Assembly: GCA_903869075.1 (NCBI GenBank)
Contig: CAIPXZ010000676.1
Location: 1-51,736, forward strand
Reading direction: 5' to 3'
DNA: 51,736 bases
Source: an uncultured Myxococcales bacterium
Lineage (GTDB): Bacteria > Myxococcota_A > UBA9042
Within the stretch, counting starts at the first letter, position 1, and the number at the start of each line of letters is the position of its first letter. The notes under the pieces were generated by a model. The model saw only the letters and a list, made by a program, of their open reading frames with translations. It was not told the DNA's origin and searched no databases. The translations under genes and the position numbers were made by a program. Positions 32,970 to 42,080 of this stretch are shown here, piece after piece.

Positions 32970-33899
32970 ATGGACGCAGATATCCAGGCCTTCTTGCGCT
33001 ACATCCAGACCGAACGCCGCCTCTCGGCGCACTCCTTGCGCGCCTATACCCTTGATTTGGAACACTATTATGACTGGTGCACCGTCGCCGATACGTCCAC
33101 GCGCATGGCGACGCGCGAGCACGTGCGCGAGTACGTGATGGACCTGCACGACAAGCTGGCGCCAGCGTCGGTGGCGCGGCGGCTGTCAGCGCTGAAGAGC
33201 TTTTACAAATTCCTGATTCGCTGCAACCGCTTGGACGCGAGCCCGGCCGATGGCCTGCGCGGTCCCAAGCAGCCCAAGCTGCTGCCGCAGATGCTGAGCG
33301 TCGATGAGATGATCGCGCTGCTGTCGCCGCCGCTGACCGGCGAGGAGGGCGATCCGCTGCTGCAGCTGCGCGATCTGGCGATCCTCGAGATGCTCTACGG
33401 CGCCGGGCTGCGCGTGTCGGAGCTGACCGGGCTGGACGTCGTCCACGTGCAACTGGGCGAGCGGCTCGTGCGCGTGCGCGGCAAGGGCAAAAAGACCCGC
33501 ATCGTGCCGTTTGGCAGCAAGGCGGTGGCGGCGATGCAGCGCTATTTGCCGGCGCGGCAGACGCTGCTGGACCGCTGCCCGCTGGGGCTGCGCGCGGACG
33601 CCGAGAAGGCGCTGTTCCTGAACTGGCGCGGCAGCCGGCTGACGGCGCGCAGCGTGGCGCGGATGCTGGAAAAACGCTGTCTGCAAGCTGGGTTGCACAA
33701 GACGACGCACCCCCACGCGCTGCGCCACTCGTTCGCCACGCACCTGCTGGATGCTGGCGGCGATATCCGTGAAATCCAAGAGCTTTTGGGCCATGCGCGG
33801 CTGTCGACGACCCAGCGCTACACCCACGCGTCGATGGGCCAGCTCATGCGCACGTACGACCGCGCGCACCCGCGGGCGGTGGCGGAGGCAAAGCCATGA
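32970..33899 (+). CDS. Tyrosine recombinase XerC/XerD
   Basis: This 309-residue site-specific recombinase has the SAM-like core-binding domain (about 1-100; FLRYIQTERRLSAHSLRAYT) and a catalytic domain with the full set of residues: Arg148 in GAGLRVSEL, Lys172 in GKGKKTRIVP, His249 and Arg252 in HPHALRHSFATHLL, His275 in LLGHARLSTTQRYTH and nucleophile Tyr284. It is expected to resolve chromosome dimers at dif with a partner Xer. XerC and XerD cannot be separated by eye. ATG 32970 was taken; a TTG at 32964 is possible. The stop overlaps the next start (ATGA). No integron, phage or att feature is nearby, so it is a housekeeping Xer. Confidence 0.92.
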   Translation: MDADIQAFLRYIQTERRLSAHSLRAYTLDLEHYYDWCTVADTSTRMATREHVREYVMDLHDKLAPASVARRLSALKSFYKFLIRCNRLDASPADGLRGPKQPKLLPQMLSVDEMIALLSPPLTGEEGDPLLQLRDLAILEMLYGAGLRVSELTGLDVVHVQLGERLVRVRGKGKKTRIVPFGSKAVAAMQRYLPARQTLLDRCPLGLRADAEKALFLNWRGSRLTARSVARMLEKRCLQAGLHKTTHPHALRHSFATHLLDAGGDIREIQELLGHARLSTTQRYTHASMGQLMRTYDRAHPRAVAEAKP

Positions 33900-35209
33900 A
33901 GCGGCTGGTATTCGGCGCGCTGTGCCTGTGCGTCGCATGGCCGGCGTGGGCGGCGCCGGAAGTTCCTGAAATCGATGGCGGTTTTGATATCGGTCTCGGC
34001 GTGCTGGACAGCGACTTCTACGTCGCCGCGGACGCCTACGCCGCCTACCGTTCGCCGCAGCTCGACCTCGTCGGCCAGGTGCCGCTGCGGCTGATGCTGA
34101 CCGGCGACGACGGCGTGCGGATCCGCCGCCAGGACTGGGACGAAGCCTCCGATTTTACTCGGCTTTTGCGCCAGCTTGACTGGCGGCCGAGCGACGCGTT
34201 CCGCCTGCGCTTGGGCGAACCGACTGGCGTGACGCTGGGCCACGGCGCGATTGTCGACCACTTTTACAACGCCACCGACCTCGACCACTACAAGACCTCG
34301 CTGGCGGTGCGCTGGCAAAACCTGCGCTACGGCGCCGAGTTTTTCAGCGATGACGTTGTGCACTGGGAGATCCTGGCGGCGCGTGCTTTCTACCGGCCGC
34401 TGGGCGAAACGCAGTCCTGGGTCCGCGATCTGCAAGTGGCGCTGACCGTGGCGGTCGATCGCGCGGCGCCGACCGGCACGATGATGGGCGTGGACGGCAC
34501 GAACATGCCGATTGCGCTGCGGGCGCCGGTGTGGCTGTACGGCGTGGACGCGGACATCCCGCTGTGGCGCGGCGGGCGGCGGCAGCTGCTGCTGTACACG
34601 GACGTCGTCGGCCTGTCGCATTCGCCGCAGTTCGCTGACGCGCCGGCGCAAAATACCGGCGGCTGGCACTTGGGCCTGACGCTGGAGTTGCCGGCGATCG
34701 CCGCCAAGACCGACCTGACCGTGCGGCTGGAAGGCGTGTACATGGGCCACGGCTATCTGCCCGGCTATTTTGATAACCTCTATGAAGTCGAGCGCTTCCA
34801 GGCACAGGCGGCGCAAAACCCGATGCAGCTGACCAAGCTTGGGTGGGCGGCACAAAACACCGGATCGCTGGGTGTGCGGGCGCGGTTTGATCTGGTCAGC
34901 GACGCGGCGTGGCGGCTGACGGCGCTGCTGGCGTGGCTGGGTCAGGATGGCGTGAGCACGCAGCTGTGGCTGGCGACGCCGGAGGTGAATGGGCTGTCGA
35001 TCCACGCGCACTGGGGCCAGCAGCACCTGCAGGCGGCGGCGGACATGGGCGTGATCGCACGGACCTCGGCGTTGGCGGAGGTGCGCTACCGGATCGGCGC
35101 GGCGTTGTCCGCGGTGCTGCAGGCGGGCACGCGCTGGCAGGCGCTGGACGACGGTTACGCCGCGCGGCGCGAGCTCTACGGTGCGGCGCGGTTGGAGTGG
35201 AAGCTGTGA
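33896..35209 (+). CDS. Predicted outer-membrane beta-barrel protein
   Basis: This 437-residue protein starts MKRLVFGALCLCVAWPAWA with a signal peptide cut after AWA. The mature sequence alternates hydrophobic and polar residues in many short strands (for example RLRLGEPTGVTLGHGAIVDH, YKTSLAVRWQNLRYGAEFFS), is rich in aromatic residues at strand ends, and ends in a strand finishing LEWKL. These are traits of an outer-membrane barrel of roughly 16-20 strands. The ligand or channel role is unknown. The ATG overlaps the recombinase stop by four bases, so the two are translationally linked although functionally unrelated. Confidence 0.75.
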   Translation: MKRLVFGALCLCVAWPAWAAPEVPEIDGGFDIGLGVLDSDFYVAADAYAAYRSPQLDLVGQVPLRLMLTGDDGVRIRRQDWDEASDFTRLLRQLDWRPSDAFRLRLGEPTGVTLGHGAIVDHFYNATDLDHYKTSLAVRWQNLRYGAEFFSDDVVHWEILAARAFYRPLGETQSWVRDLQVALTVAVDRAAPTGTMMGVDGTNMPIALRAPVWLYGVDADIPLWRGGRRQLLLYTDVVGLSHSPQFADAPAQNTGGWHLGLTLELPAIAAKTDLTVRLEGVYMGHGYLPGYFDNLYEVERFQAQAAQNPMQLTKLGWAAQNTGSLGVRARFDLVSDAAWRLTALLAWLGQDGVSTQLWLATPEVNGLSIHAHWGQQHLQAAADMGVIARTSALAEVRYRIGAALSAVLQAGTRWQALDDGYAARRELYGAARLEWKL

Positions 35210-35385
35210 ATCAGGCTGCGGTTCAGCGCGTTGGAAGAGCGGCTGCGGCGGTGTTTGACGCAGTGCGTTAGAACAGGCACCCTCCGGATTTGGGTTGTGG
35301 ACTTGATCGTCCGCGGCCGATCGCGGATGCTTCTGCGCCCAGCGAAGTGCAACACGGGGCGAATACTGGTTTCGGAGGTCTGGAT

Positions 35386-37707
35386 ATGGCGGTTCTTGAG
35401 CGACTGGCAAAGCGCGTTCTCCCTGTATTGGCCGTGACGGCGTGCGTCTTTGGCGCGGCGTCCGCGTGGGCGGCGGAGCGGGCGGAGGCGCTGCTGTACG
35501 TGCTGACCCAGGTGGATCTCGGCGGCGTGACTGTGCCGATGATCGTGCCGGAGCCGCAAAAGCAGCTGACGGACTCGGGCATGGCCAACCGGCCGCAGAA
35601 GGCCTTCGAGATGCTGCGGGCGCGCTCGCCCAAGGCCTATGGCGCGACGAGTTTGCGCATCAATTCAGCGACTTCGGCGACGATCGTGCTGGACAAAGTG
35701 GCGGACGCGGACCAGGTGCTGGCGGAGGCGTTCTGGACGCTGGGCGCGCAGGGCTACTCGGACCTGACGGCGCCGCCGGATGTGCAGGGCCCGGTCACGG
35801 CCGACAAGCTGAGCTACGGCGCGGCGACGCCGGTGATTTACCCATGGGATTTGCTGCGGTTTCACGAGTCGACGGCCTCGGCGCAGTTTGCCCTGGCGCT
35901 GATCGGCGGCCAGGCGATGCCGGCGTCCGAGGCGCTCAAGCGGCTGCAGCGCGGTGACGTGGCGGCGCGCAAGGATCTGCAGGCGGCGGTCGAGGGCGCG
36001 GCGATGCGGCCCAAGCTCGCGATTTTGGAAGCGATTGCCGACGGCGCGACGCGCACGGCGTTCAAGCTGAAGGCCGAAGACGCGCTGGCGGCGCTCAAGG
36101 ATCGTTCGGTGCAGGTGCGCGGCGCGGCGCTGGACGCGGTAATCGCCGCGGGCTTTACCGGCCAAAAGACCGTCGTGACGGCGCTCGAGGCGCTCGTCGA
36201 GAACGACACCGACGTGGAGCTGAAGCTGCGCGCGGTCAAGGCGCTCTCCAAGAACGGCACGACCAAGTACGCGGATTTGTTGGAGTCGGAGAAGCTCAAG
36301 ACCGGCACGGCGCAGGAAGCGCTGGACGCCGTGCACAAGCTGTCCAAGTCGACGCAGATCAAGATCGCCGCGCCGGCGCTGGTTGGCGCGCTGTCGCACT
36401 CGGACGGCGTTGTGCGCGATGCGGCGTTCGCCGGGCTCGTCGAGCTCAAGCAATTCGACTTGCTGTACGGGGCGTTGGACGGCGATCAGCTGTCGGCGAA
36501 GATGCGCGAGCAGATCGCCAAGGCGCTGGTTGAGAACGGCTCACCGGCGGCGCAGGACGCGTCGCTGGTTTACCTCATCACCAAGGGCAGCGCGGACGGC
36601 GCGATCCTCGCGGCGGAGACTTACGGCAAGCGCGGCGCCAAGACCGCGTCGCCGCAGCTGATTGACGCGCTCAAGCACGATTCGGCGGAAGTGCGCGGCG
36701 CGGCGGCGGGCGCCCTGGCGCTGCTCAAGGACGAGCGGGCGATCGTGCCGCTGGCGGACGCGGCAGCGGCCCGCGCCCGCGACAAGGAAGTGATGATGAA
36801 GGCGGCGGTCGAGATCCTCGGCAGCTTGCGGCTGGATCAGGTCAAGCAGCTTGTTTCCAGCAAAAACACCGATGTGCGGCAAATGGCGATCCGCGCGCTG
36901 GCGGAATTTGCCAAGGGCAGCCGGCCGAAGCCGGACGTCGTGGCGCTGCTGCAGGAAGCGCGCAAGGACACGGACGCGAACATCAAGCGCTCGGCGGTGT
37001 ACGCGCTGGCGCGGCTGCAGGACGACGGCATCGCGCGCGATTTGGCGGAGATGAAAAAGGATCCGGACAGCGACATCCGCCTGCAGGTGGCGATCGCGCT
37101 GGGCGCGGCGACGGCCAAGTACCCAGAAGCCGATGATGTGCTGGCGGAAATGGTCAAGGATACCGACAAGAAAGTGCGCATCGAGGCGATCAACGGCCTG
37201 TCCAAGCGCCACGCCGCGGCGGCGGTGCCGGGGCTGATGGGCCTCGTGCAGCAGCCGGATCCCGAGGTGAAGCGCGCGGTGTTCAACGCCCTGCTGAACC
37301 TGCGCGACGGCGGCAACGCCGACAAGATGCGGCCGCTGTTCCGCAAGGGCATGGAATTCAAGGATTCGCAGGTGCGCGGGACGTGCGTGCAGGCGCTGGC
37401 GGACAAGGTCACGCTGGACGACATCGAGGCGCTGCGCCAGGCGGCGTTCGACCCGTCCAAGGACGTCAAGATCGCGGCGATCGCCGCGCTGGCTTCGACC
37501 AAGCGTCCAGAAGTGATGGATCCAATTGCGAATTTCTTCTCGGACAACGACATGACCGTGCGCGAGAAGGCCATCGAAGCGCTGTGCGGCATCAACGCCG
37601 GCGAGTCGGCCAAGGCCAAGCGGACGTACCTGAAGGACGCGATCGACTCCGCCGACATGCCGGACGCGCTGAAGAAAAAAGCCGAAGCCTGCCAGAAAGG
37701 CCTGTAG
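35386..37707 (+). CDS. Exported HEAT-repeat protein
   Basis: This 773-residue protein has a signal peptide (MAVLERLAKRVLPVLAVTAC... cut near AWAA), so it is periplasmic or outer-membrane associated. After about 180 residues of unrecognised sequence, residues about 200-760 are a continuous solenoid of HEAT/PBS-type repeats, visible as recurring units such as DRSVQVRGAALDAVIAAG, DTDVELKLRAVKALSK, DSAEVRGAAAGALALLKD and DSDIRLQVAIALGAA. Such solenoids bind protein partners. GGAGG precedes ATG 35386 at 8 bases, deciding the start over a longer frame that lacks a signal. It lies 177 bases after the barrel gene and before ccmF. Confidence 0.85.
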   Translation: MAVLERLAKRVLPVLAVTACVFGAASAWAAERAEALLYVLTQVDLGGVTVPMIVPEPQKQLTDSGMANRPQKAFEMLRARSPKAYGATSLRINSATSATIVLDKVADADQVLAEAFWTLGAQGYSDLTAPPDVQGPVTADKLSYGAATPVIYPWDLLRFHESTASAQFALALIGGQAMPASEALKRLQRGDVAARKDLQAAVEGAAMRPKLAILEAIADGATRTAFKLKAEDALAALKDRSVQVRGAALDAVIAAGFTGQKTVVTALEALVENDTDVELKLRAVKALSKNGTTKYADLLESEKLKTGTAQEALDAVHKLSKSTQIKIAAPALVGALSHSDGVVRDAAFAGLVELKQFDLLYGALDGDQLSAKMREQIAKALVENGSPAAQDASLVYLITKGSADGAILAAETYGKRGAKTASPQLIDALKHDSAEVRGAAAGALALLKDERAIVPLADAAAARARDKEVMMKAAVEILGSLRLDQVKQLVSSKNTDVRQMAIRALAEFAKGSRPKPDVVALLQEARKDTDANIKRSAVYALARLQDDGIARDLAEMKKDPDSDIRLQVAIALGAATAKYPEADDVLAEMVKDTDKKVRIEAINGLSKRHAAAAVPGLMGLVQQPDPEVKRAVFNALLNLRDGGNADKMRPLFRKGMEFKDSQVRGTCVQALADKVTLDDIEALRQAAFDPSKDVKIAAIAALASTKRPEVMDPIANFFSDNDMTVREKAIEALCGINAGESAKAKRTYLKDAIDSADMPDALKKKAEACQKGL

Positions 37708-37752
37708 CGGCACAGCAGACGCGCGCGATTCCGTGGACTTGGCCGCCGGATC

Positions 37753-37781
37753 GTGACCGCGCGGCGGGCAAACCGTACACT
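37753..37781 (+). promoter_or_regulatory. Predicted promoter for ccmF
   Basis: GTGACC (37753-37758) and TACACT (37776-37781) are 17 bases apart, about 33 bases before the ATG at 37814. The -10 matches TATAAT at four of six positions. Confidence 0.4.
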
Positions 37782-37813
37782 GCGCGCCCGGCGGAAACCG
37801 CCTTCGGACCGGT

Positions 37814-40492
37814 ATGCACGACCTCGGTACCGCGCTTCTCTACTGCGCTTTCCTCGCCACGCTGGCGACTGGCGTCTTGGCCTACGGCGGCGCTGCGCTG
37901 CGCTCCCCCGGCATGCTCGCTGCCAGCCGCCACGGCTTGCGCACCACCTGGCTTGTCTGGCTGGCGATGGGCGCGTGCTTGTTTTACGGCCTGCTCAGCC
38001 ACGATTTTGCCAACAAATACATCGCCGCCTACACCGACCAGGACATGCCGCTGGCGTACCTGATCGCCGGCTTTTGGGGCGGCGAGAAAGGCGCGCTGCT
38101 GTTCTGGACGATCGCGCTGACGACGTTTTCGGTCGTCGCTGTGCTGCGCAACCGCACGCAATCTCAAGTCTTTCTCGGCTGGGTCACCGGCATCCTCGCC
38201 ACGTCGATCCTGTTCTTCGCCACGCTCATGGTCTTCGAGTCCAACCCATTCGAGATCTTCCAGGCCGGCGCCGGTCCGGACGACGGCAAGGGCATGAACC
38301 CGCTGCTGCAGAACCCGCTGATGGCGATCCACCCGCCGAGCCTGCTGACCGGTTACATCTCGTTCACTGTGCCATTCGCCTTTGGTTTCGCGGCGTTGAT
38401 CACCGGCCAGCTGGACAGCCAGTGGCTGCGCGACACCCGCAAATGGACGCTCGTGTCCTGGCTGTTCCTGTCGCTGGGGCTGATTCTCGGCGGCGCGTGG
38501 GCGTACGAGGAGCTCGGCTGGGGCGGCTTCTGGATGTGGGATCCCGTTGAAAATGCTGGACTTATCCCGTGGTTCACGGCGACGGCCTTCCTGCACAGCG
38601 TGATGATCCAGGAGCGCCGCAACATGCTCAAGCGCTGGAACGCGGTGCTCGTGTGCCTGACGTTCTTGCTGACGATCTTCGGCACGTTCCTGACCCGCAG
38701 CCAGCTGATCGACTCCGTACACGCGTTTGCCGACTCGACATTGGCCGGCTATTTTCTCTGGTACATGGCTGTTATCACAGTCGTTTCGACGATCGCCATC
38801 GCCATCCGCTGGAAGGCGTTGCGCGCCGACGCCGAGCTGGACTCCGTGATGAGCCGCGAGGCGTTCTTTGTCTTCAACAACGTGCTGCTCGTTGGCTGCG
38901 CGTTCGTCGTGCTGTGGGGCACGCTGTTCGGGCAGATCTCGGACGCCAAGCCGGTGCAGCAGCTGTACAACGCTTTTGCCAGCGCCGTCGGGCACTTGGG
39001 CCTGCACCTGCAGCCGCTGACGCAAAAAGTCCAGCTCGGCGAGCCGTGGTTCAACCAGGTCATGACGCCGCTCGGTCTGGCGATCCTGCTGCTGACCGGC
39101 GTCGGGCCGCTGATCTCGTGGCGACGTGCAACCCGCAAGAATTTCGAGAAAAACATCGCGCGGCCGCTCGTTGCCTCGGCGCTGATCACGCTTGGCGTCG
39201 CGCTGTGGTACCTCGGCCGCGGCACATGGATCGCCATGGGCGCGCGCGCGCGCGACTTCCCGACGGCGGCGCGCGAAGTGCTCGCCGACCTCGGCTCGCG
39301 CGAGTGGTACGGCGCGGCGACGATCTGGTTCGCGGCGTTCGTATTTTGGGCGATTGCGTTGGAATTCCACATCGGTACACGCGCCCGCCAGCGCGTCCAC
39401 GGCCAGAGCTACCCGATCGCGCTTGTGCTGCTGACCCTGCGCAACAAGCGCCGGTACGGCGGCTACATCGTGCACCTGGGCGTCGTGTTCTGCTTTTTGG
39501 CGTTCGCCGGCAACGCGTTTCGCACCTACCAGCCGGAGATCGCGCTGCATCCCGGCGACAAGGCGGAAGTGGGCGATTACACGCTGACTTTCGCCGCTGG
39601 AAGCGACTACTACGAGCCCGATGGCGCCTACGCCGCGCACCGCGCGACGATGCTGGTGATGACGCGCGATGAAGCGGTGCCGGAGCCGGCGATCCGCGCG
39701 GTGGAGGCGCTGCTGCCGCCGGGCACGCGCGTCGAGACGTTTCCCGGCCAGCCGCGCGTGGCGGTGACGTTTGCCGACGCGGCGGCGGGGCGCAAGTTCG
39801 CGTCGCGGCAGTTCGTCGGCGCGCTGGGTCCGGCGATCGCGATCCGCGGTGCCGACAAGGCGGATCCGCGCGTGCTGCACCTGCAGCTGGGCAAGCCGCT
39901 GCTGGACGTCGCGGCGATCACGCCGCAGGTCGTTATGGCCTTTGTCGGCGAGCTGCGCGACTGGGCCACGGATGCGGCGCCTGAAGCCGTGGAAGTCCGC
40001 ACCACGCCTGGACAAATGACGTTCGACCTGGCGTTTGCCACGCCCGCCGGCCTGCAAGCGTTCCTCGCCGACTGGCGCGCCGGGCCGTGGCCGGGCATGC
40101 GCTACGTCGGCGTCAACAGCCACGCCACACTCGCCAGCGGCGTGCGCGTGGACTGTGTGCCGTTTGGCGTCGGCACGGTGCTGCTGCCAGAAGTGCGGTT
40201 CTACAAAAAGCACGCATCGCCAACGACGGAAGTGGCGATCCAGTCGGCGTTTTCGCACGACCTGTACCTGGCGATGCGTCCGGCGCAGGGCCAGAAATTC
40301 ATTCACCTTTTGGCAGTCGTCTTCCCGTTCGTGTCGTTCCTGTGGCTGGGCGCGATCACCATGCTGTTCGGCGCCGTTGTGGCGATGCTGCCGGCGCGGC
40401 GCAAGCCCGAGGAAGGCGGCGACGACGCTACGGCAGGCCCCGCTGAACCGTCACCCGCCGCAGCTGCTGCGACCGCGCCGGCTGCTGGCTGA
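37814..40492 (+). CDS. ccmF: Cytochrome c maturation protein CcmF/NrfE, enlarged
   Basis: This 892-residue polytopic membrane protein is the haem-lyase subunit that attaches haem to apocytochromes c. It has the Trp-rich haem-handling domain GGFWMWDPVENAGLIPW (about 237-253), preceded by NPLMAIHPPSLLTGYI with a conserved His, and typical helices around them. The C-terminal periplasmic region resumes family sequence at FYKKHASPTTEVAIQSAFSHDLYL. Between about 612 and 795 lies an insertion of some 180 residues absent from ordinary CcmF (about 650 residues); it contains two similar alpha/beta units (TFADAAAGRKFASRQF and AFATPAGLQAFLADW). No other ccm gene is in this window, but a haem-motif protein is at 50.2 kb. 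The 3' end overlaps the convergent cyclophilin gene by 65 bases. Confidence 0.93.
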   Translation: MHDLGTALLYCAFLATLATGVLAYGGAALRSPGMLAASRHGLRTTWLVWLAMGACLFYGLLSHDFANKYIAAYTDQDMPLAYLIAGFWGGEKGALLFWTIALTTFSVVAVLRNRTQSQVFLGWVTGILATSILFFATLMVFESNPFEIFQAGAGPDDGKGMNPLLQNPLMAIHPPSLLTGYISFTVPFAFGFAALITGQLDSQWLRDTRKWTLVSWLFLSLGLILGGAWAYEELGWGGFWMWDPVENAGLIPWFTATAFLHSVMIQERRNMLKRWNAVLVCLTFLLTIFGTFLTRSQLIDSVHAFADSTLAGYFLWYMAVITVVSTIAIAIRWKALRADAELDSVMSREAFFVFNNVLLVGCAFVVLWGTLFGQISDAKPVQQLYNAFASAVGHLGLHLQPLTQKVQLGEPWFNQVMTPLGLAILLLTGVGPLISWRRATRKNFEKNIARPLVASALITLGVALWYLGRGTWIAMGARARDFPTAAREVLADLGSREWYGAATIWFAAFVFWAIALEFHIGTRARQRVHGQSYPIALVLLTLRNKRRYGGYIVHLGVVFCFLAFAGNAFRTYQPEIALHPGDKAEVGDYTLTFAAGSDYYEPDGAYAAHRATMLVMTRDEAVPEPAIRAVEALLPPGTRVETFPGQPRVAVTFADAAAGRKFASRQFVGALGPAIAIRGADKADPRVLHLQLGKPLLDVAAITPQVVMAFVGELRDWATDAAPEAVEVRTTPGQMTFDLAFATPAGLQAFLADWRAGPWPGMRYVGVNSHATLASGVRVDCVPFGVGTVLLPEVRFYKKHASPTTEVAIQSAFSHDLYLAMRPAQGQKFIHLLAVVFPFVSFLWLGAITMLFGAVVAMLPARRKPEEGGDDATAGPAEPSPAAAAATAPAAG

Positions 40493-41444
40493 GCGCCTCG
40501 ATCACGTCCAGCTCCTGGCACAGGCCAAACGGCAGCTCGCGGTCATCCGCCCACGGCGCCGGCTTGGCGAACAGCGCGATCTGCGACGACGCGGTGTTGG
40601 CCTGGCCGAGCGTCACGAACGACAGCATCCCCGGCTTGTCGTGCCGCACGTCGCGGCGCAGCACATCGGCGACGTGAAATCCGGCGCCGCCCGGGCCGCG
40701 CTGGCTCCGATCGCCGGTGACCGCCCAGATGCCCGTCAGGGCGCGGTGAAAGCTGAGGCCGTCGTAGAACGGCGTGGTTTGCCAGCTGCCGCCCGGGCTG
40801 CGCCACGCCCGCTTGCCGCGGGCCAAGCCGACAAAATGGCTGACGAGCTCCGGCACCTCATGCTCCAGCAGCAGGCAGTGCACCGTACCCTGGCTGGTCT
40901 CCAGCACCGCGTACAACGCGCCGGTACCGGTCAGCTCCGTCGTCGCCTCCGCCAGTGAAATCGCGTGGTTGTGCGGATTGACCGGTCCCGGATCGGCCGC
41001 GTGCCACGCCGCCGTGTTCGCCGCGTCCAGCCGCCAGTGGCCGTCCTGCAGGTAGAACCACGCCGTCAGGTCCACGCCCTTGTGCGTGCTCAGCAGCGCC
41101 GCGCGGCCACCCGCCAGCTCCACGCGGCTGAACGGTCCCGCCAGCTGCGCCTGCAGCGTCACCGGCAAAATCGCCAGCGCGCCGTTGGGTTGCCGCAGCT
41201 GCGCGACCGAGGCCGGTGTCAGCAGCTCGGTGACCGTCGCCATGCCCGCCGGCGTCGCCCGCGCCCGCAGCGCCGCCACCACTTGCCCGAGCGGCTCTTG
41301 CGCCGGCGGCTCCGTCTGGGTCACTGCCCACGGCAGCGCGACGCTCGCCGGCTGCGGCGCGGGCACATCGGGCGGCCGCGGTGGCGGCGTCCGTTGGCAG
41401 CCCAGCGCGCACAATCCCAGCAGCAGCACGAGGCGGTGGTTCAT
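40428..41444 (-). CDS. Cyclophilin-type peptidyl-prolyl isomerase lipoprotein
   Basis: This 338-residue protein has a signal with lipobox CALGC, a Pro-rich linker, a domain of about 120 residues without a recognised family, and a C-terminal cyclophilin domain (about 185-338). The cyclophilin part shows LETSQGTVHCLLLEHEVPEL, a FVGLARGK helix, FYDGLSFHRALTGIWAVTGD with the catalytic Arg in FHR, MLSFVTLGQANTASSQIALF and the final strand LRRVTVQRGL. It should catalyse prolyl isomerisation on envelope proteins. The last 65 bases overlap the 3' end of ccmF on the other strand; both C-termini look genuine. Confidence 0.88.
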   Translation of the reverse strand: MNHRLVLLLGLCALGCQRTPPPRPPDVPAPQPASVALPWAVTQTEPPAQEPLGQVVAALRARATPAGMATVTELLTPASVAQLRQPNGALAILPVTLQAQLAGPFSRVELAGGRAALLSTHKGVDLTAWFYLQDGHWRLDAANTAAWHAADPGPVNPHNHAISLAEATTELTGTGALYAVLETSQGTVHCLLLEHEVPELVSHFVGLARGKRAWRSPGGSWQTTPFYDGLSFHRALTGIWAVTGDRSQRGPGGAGFHVADVLRRDVRHDKPGMLSFVTLGQANTASSQIALFAKPAPWADDRELPFGLCQELDVIEALSQQPARSQQLRRVTVQRGLP

Positions 41445-41519
41445 CGCCTGAAGGTACGACCGCGCGGCATTCTGTGCAACGCAACCGGCGCGGTGTAGGC
41501 TCAGCGGCTGGAGGCAGGC

Positions 41520-42080
41520 GTGGCGGCAACCCAGACAGTGCTGGCGATCGATCCGGGCTCGCGCAAGCTGGGCTGGGCCGTCGTGCTGCGGCGCGGCCAG
41601 GCGCTGGAGCGGCTGGCGAGCGGCACGCTGCGGCTGGACGTCAAGGCGTCGGTGCCGGAGCGGCTGGGGGCGATTTTGCTGCAGCTGACGGTGCTTTTTG
41701 ACACCTACAAGCCGGACGCGCTGGCGATCGAGGCGGCGTTCGTCCACGAGAACCCGCATACCGCGCTGGTGCTGGGCCAGGCGCGCGGCTTGCCGATCGC
41801 GCTGGCGGCGTCGCGCGGCCTGCCGGTGGCGGAGTACCCGCCGGCGACGGTCAAGCGCATGGTCGTGGGCAGTGGCCGCGCCGAGAAGAACCAGGTCCAG
41901 GAAATGGTCAAGCTGACGCTGCAACTCACTGAACTACCACAGGAAGATGAGGCGGACGCGCTGGCCGTGGCGATCACCTACCACCGCCAGCCGGCGGCCC
42001 TGGCGGCGGGCGGCGAGCTGACGGCGGCGCAAAAGGCGTGGCTGGCGGCGACCCAGGCCAGCAAACGGAAGTCCGCATGA
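41520..42080 (+). CDS. ruvC: Holliday junction endonuclease RuvC
   Basis: This 186-residue nuclease resolves Holliday junctions. It has the RNase-H-like fold with catalytic acids Asp11 (LAIDPGSRKLGWA), Glu71 (ALAIEAAFVHENP), Asp143 and Asp146 (QEDEADALAVAI), and the LGQARG helix. The GTG start at 41520 follows GGAGG by 5 bases. It opens the ruvC-ruvA-ruvB operon, and its TGA overlaps the ruvA ATG (ATGA). A Lys-rich tail (KRKSA) closes the protein. It is divergent from the cyclophilin lipoprotein gene. Confidence 0.95.
   Translation: MAATQTVLAIDPGSRKLGWAVVLRRGQALERLASGTLRLDVKASVPERLGAILLQLTVLFDTYKPDALAIEAAFVHENPHTALVLGQARGLPIALAASRGLPVAEYPPATVKRMVVGSGRAEKNQVQEMVKLTLQLTELPQEDEADALAVAITYHRQPAALAAGGELTAAQKAWLAATQASKRKSA

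Noticed and set aside
32970..33899. Integron or phage integrase
   Set aside because: The gene has standard Xer length and motifs; no att site, gene cassette or phage gene is adjacent.
37592..40306. A 904-codon open frame antisense to ccmF
   Set aside because: It is a shadow of ccmF: Arg/Gln/Asp/His-rich composition, no recognisable motif, and the opposite frame has full CcmF signatures.
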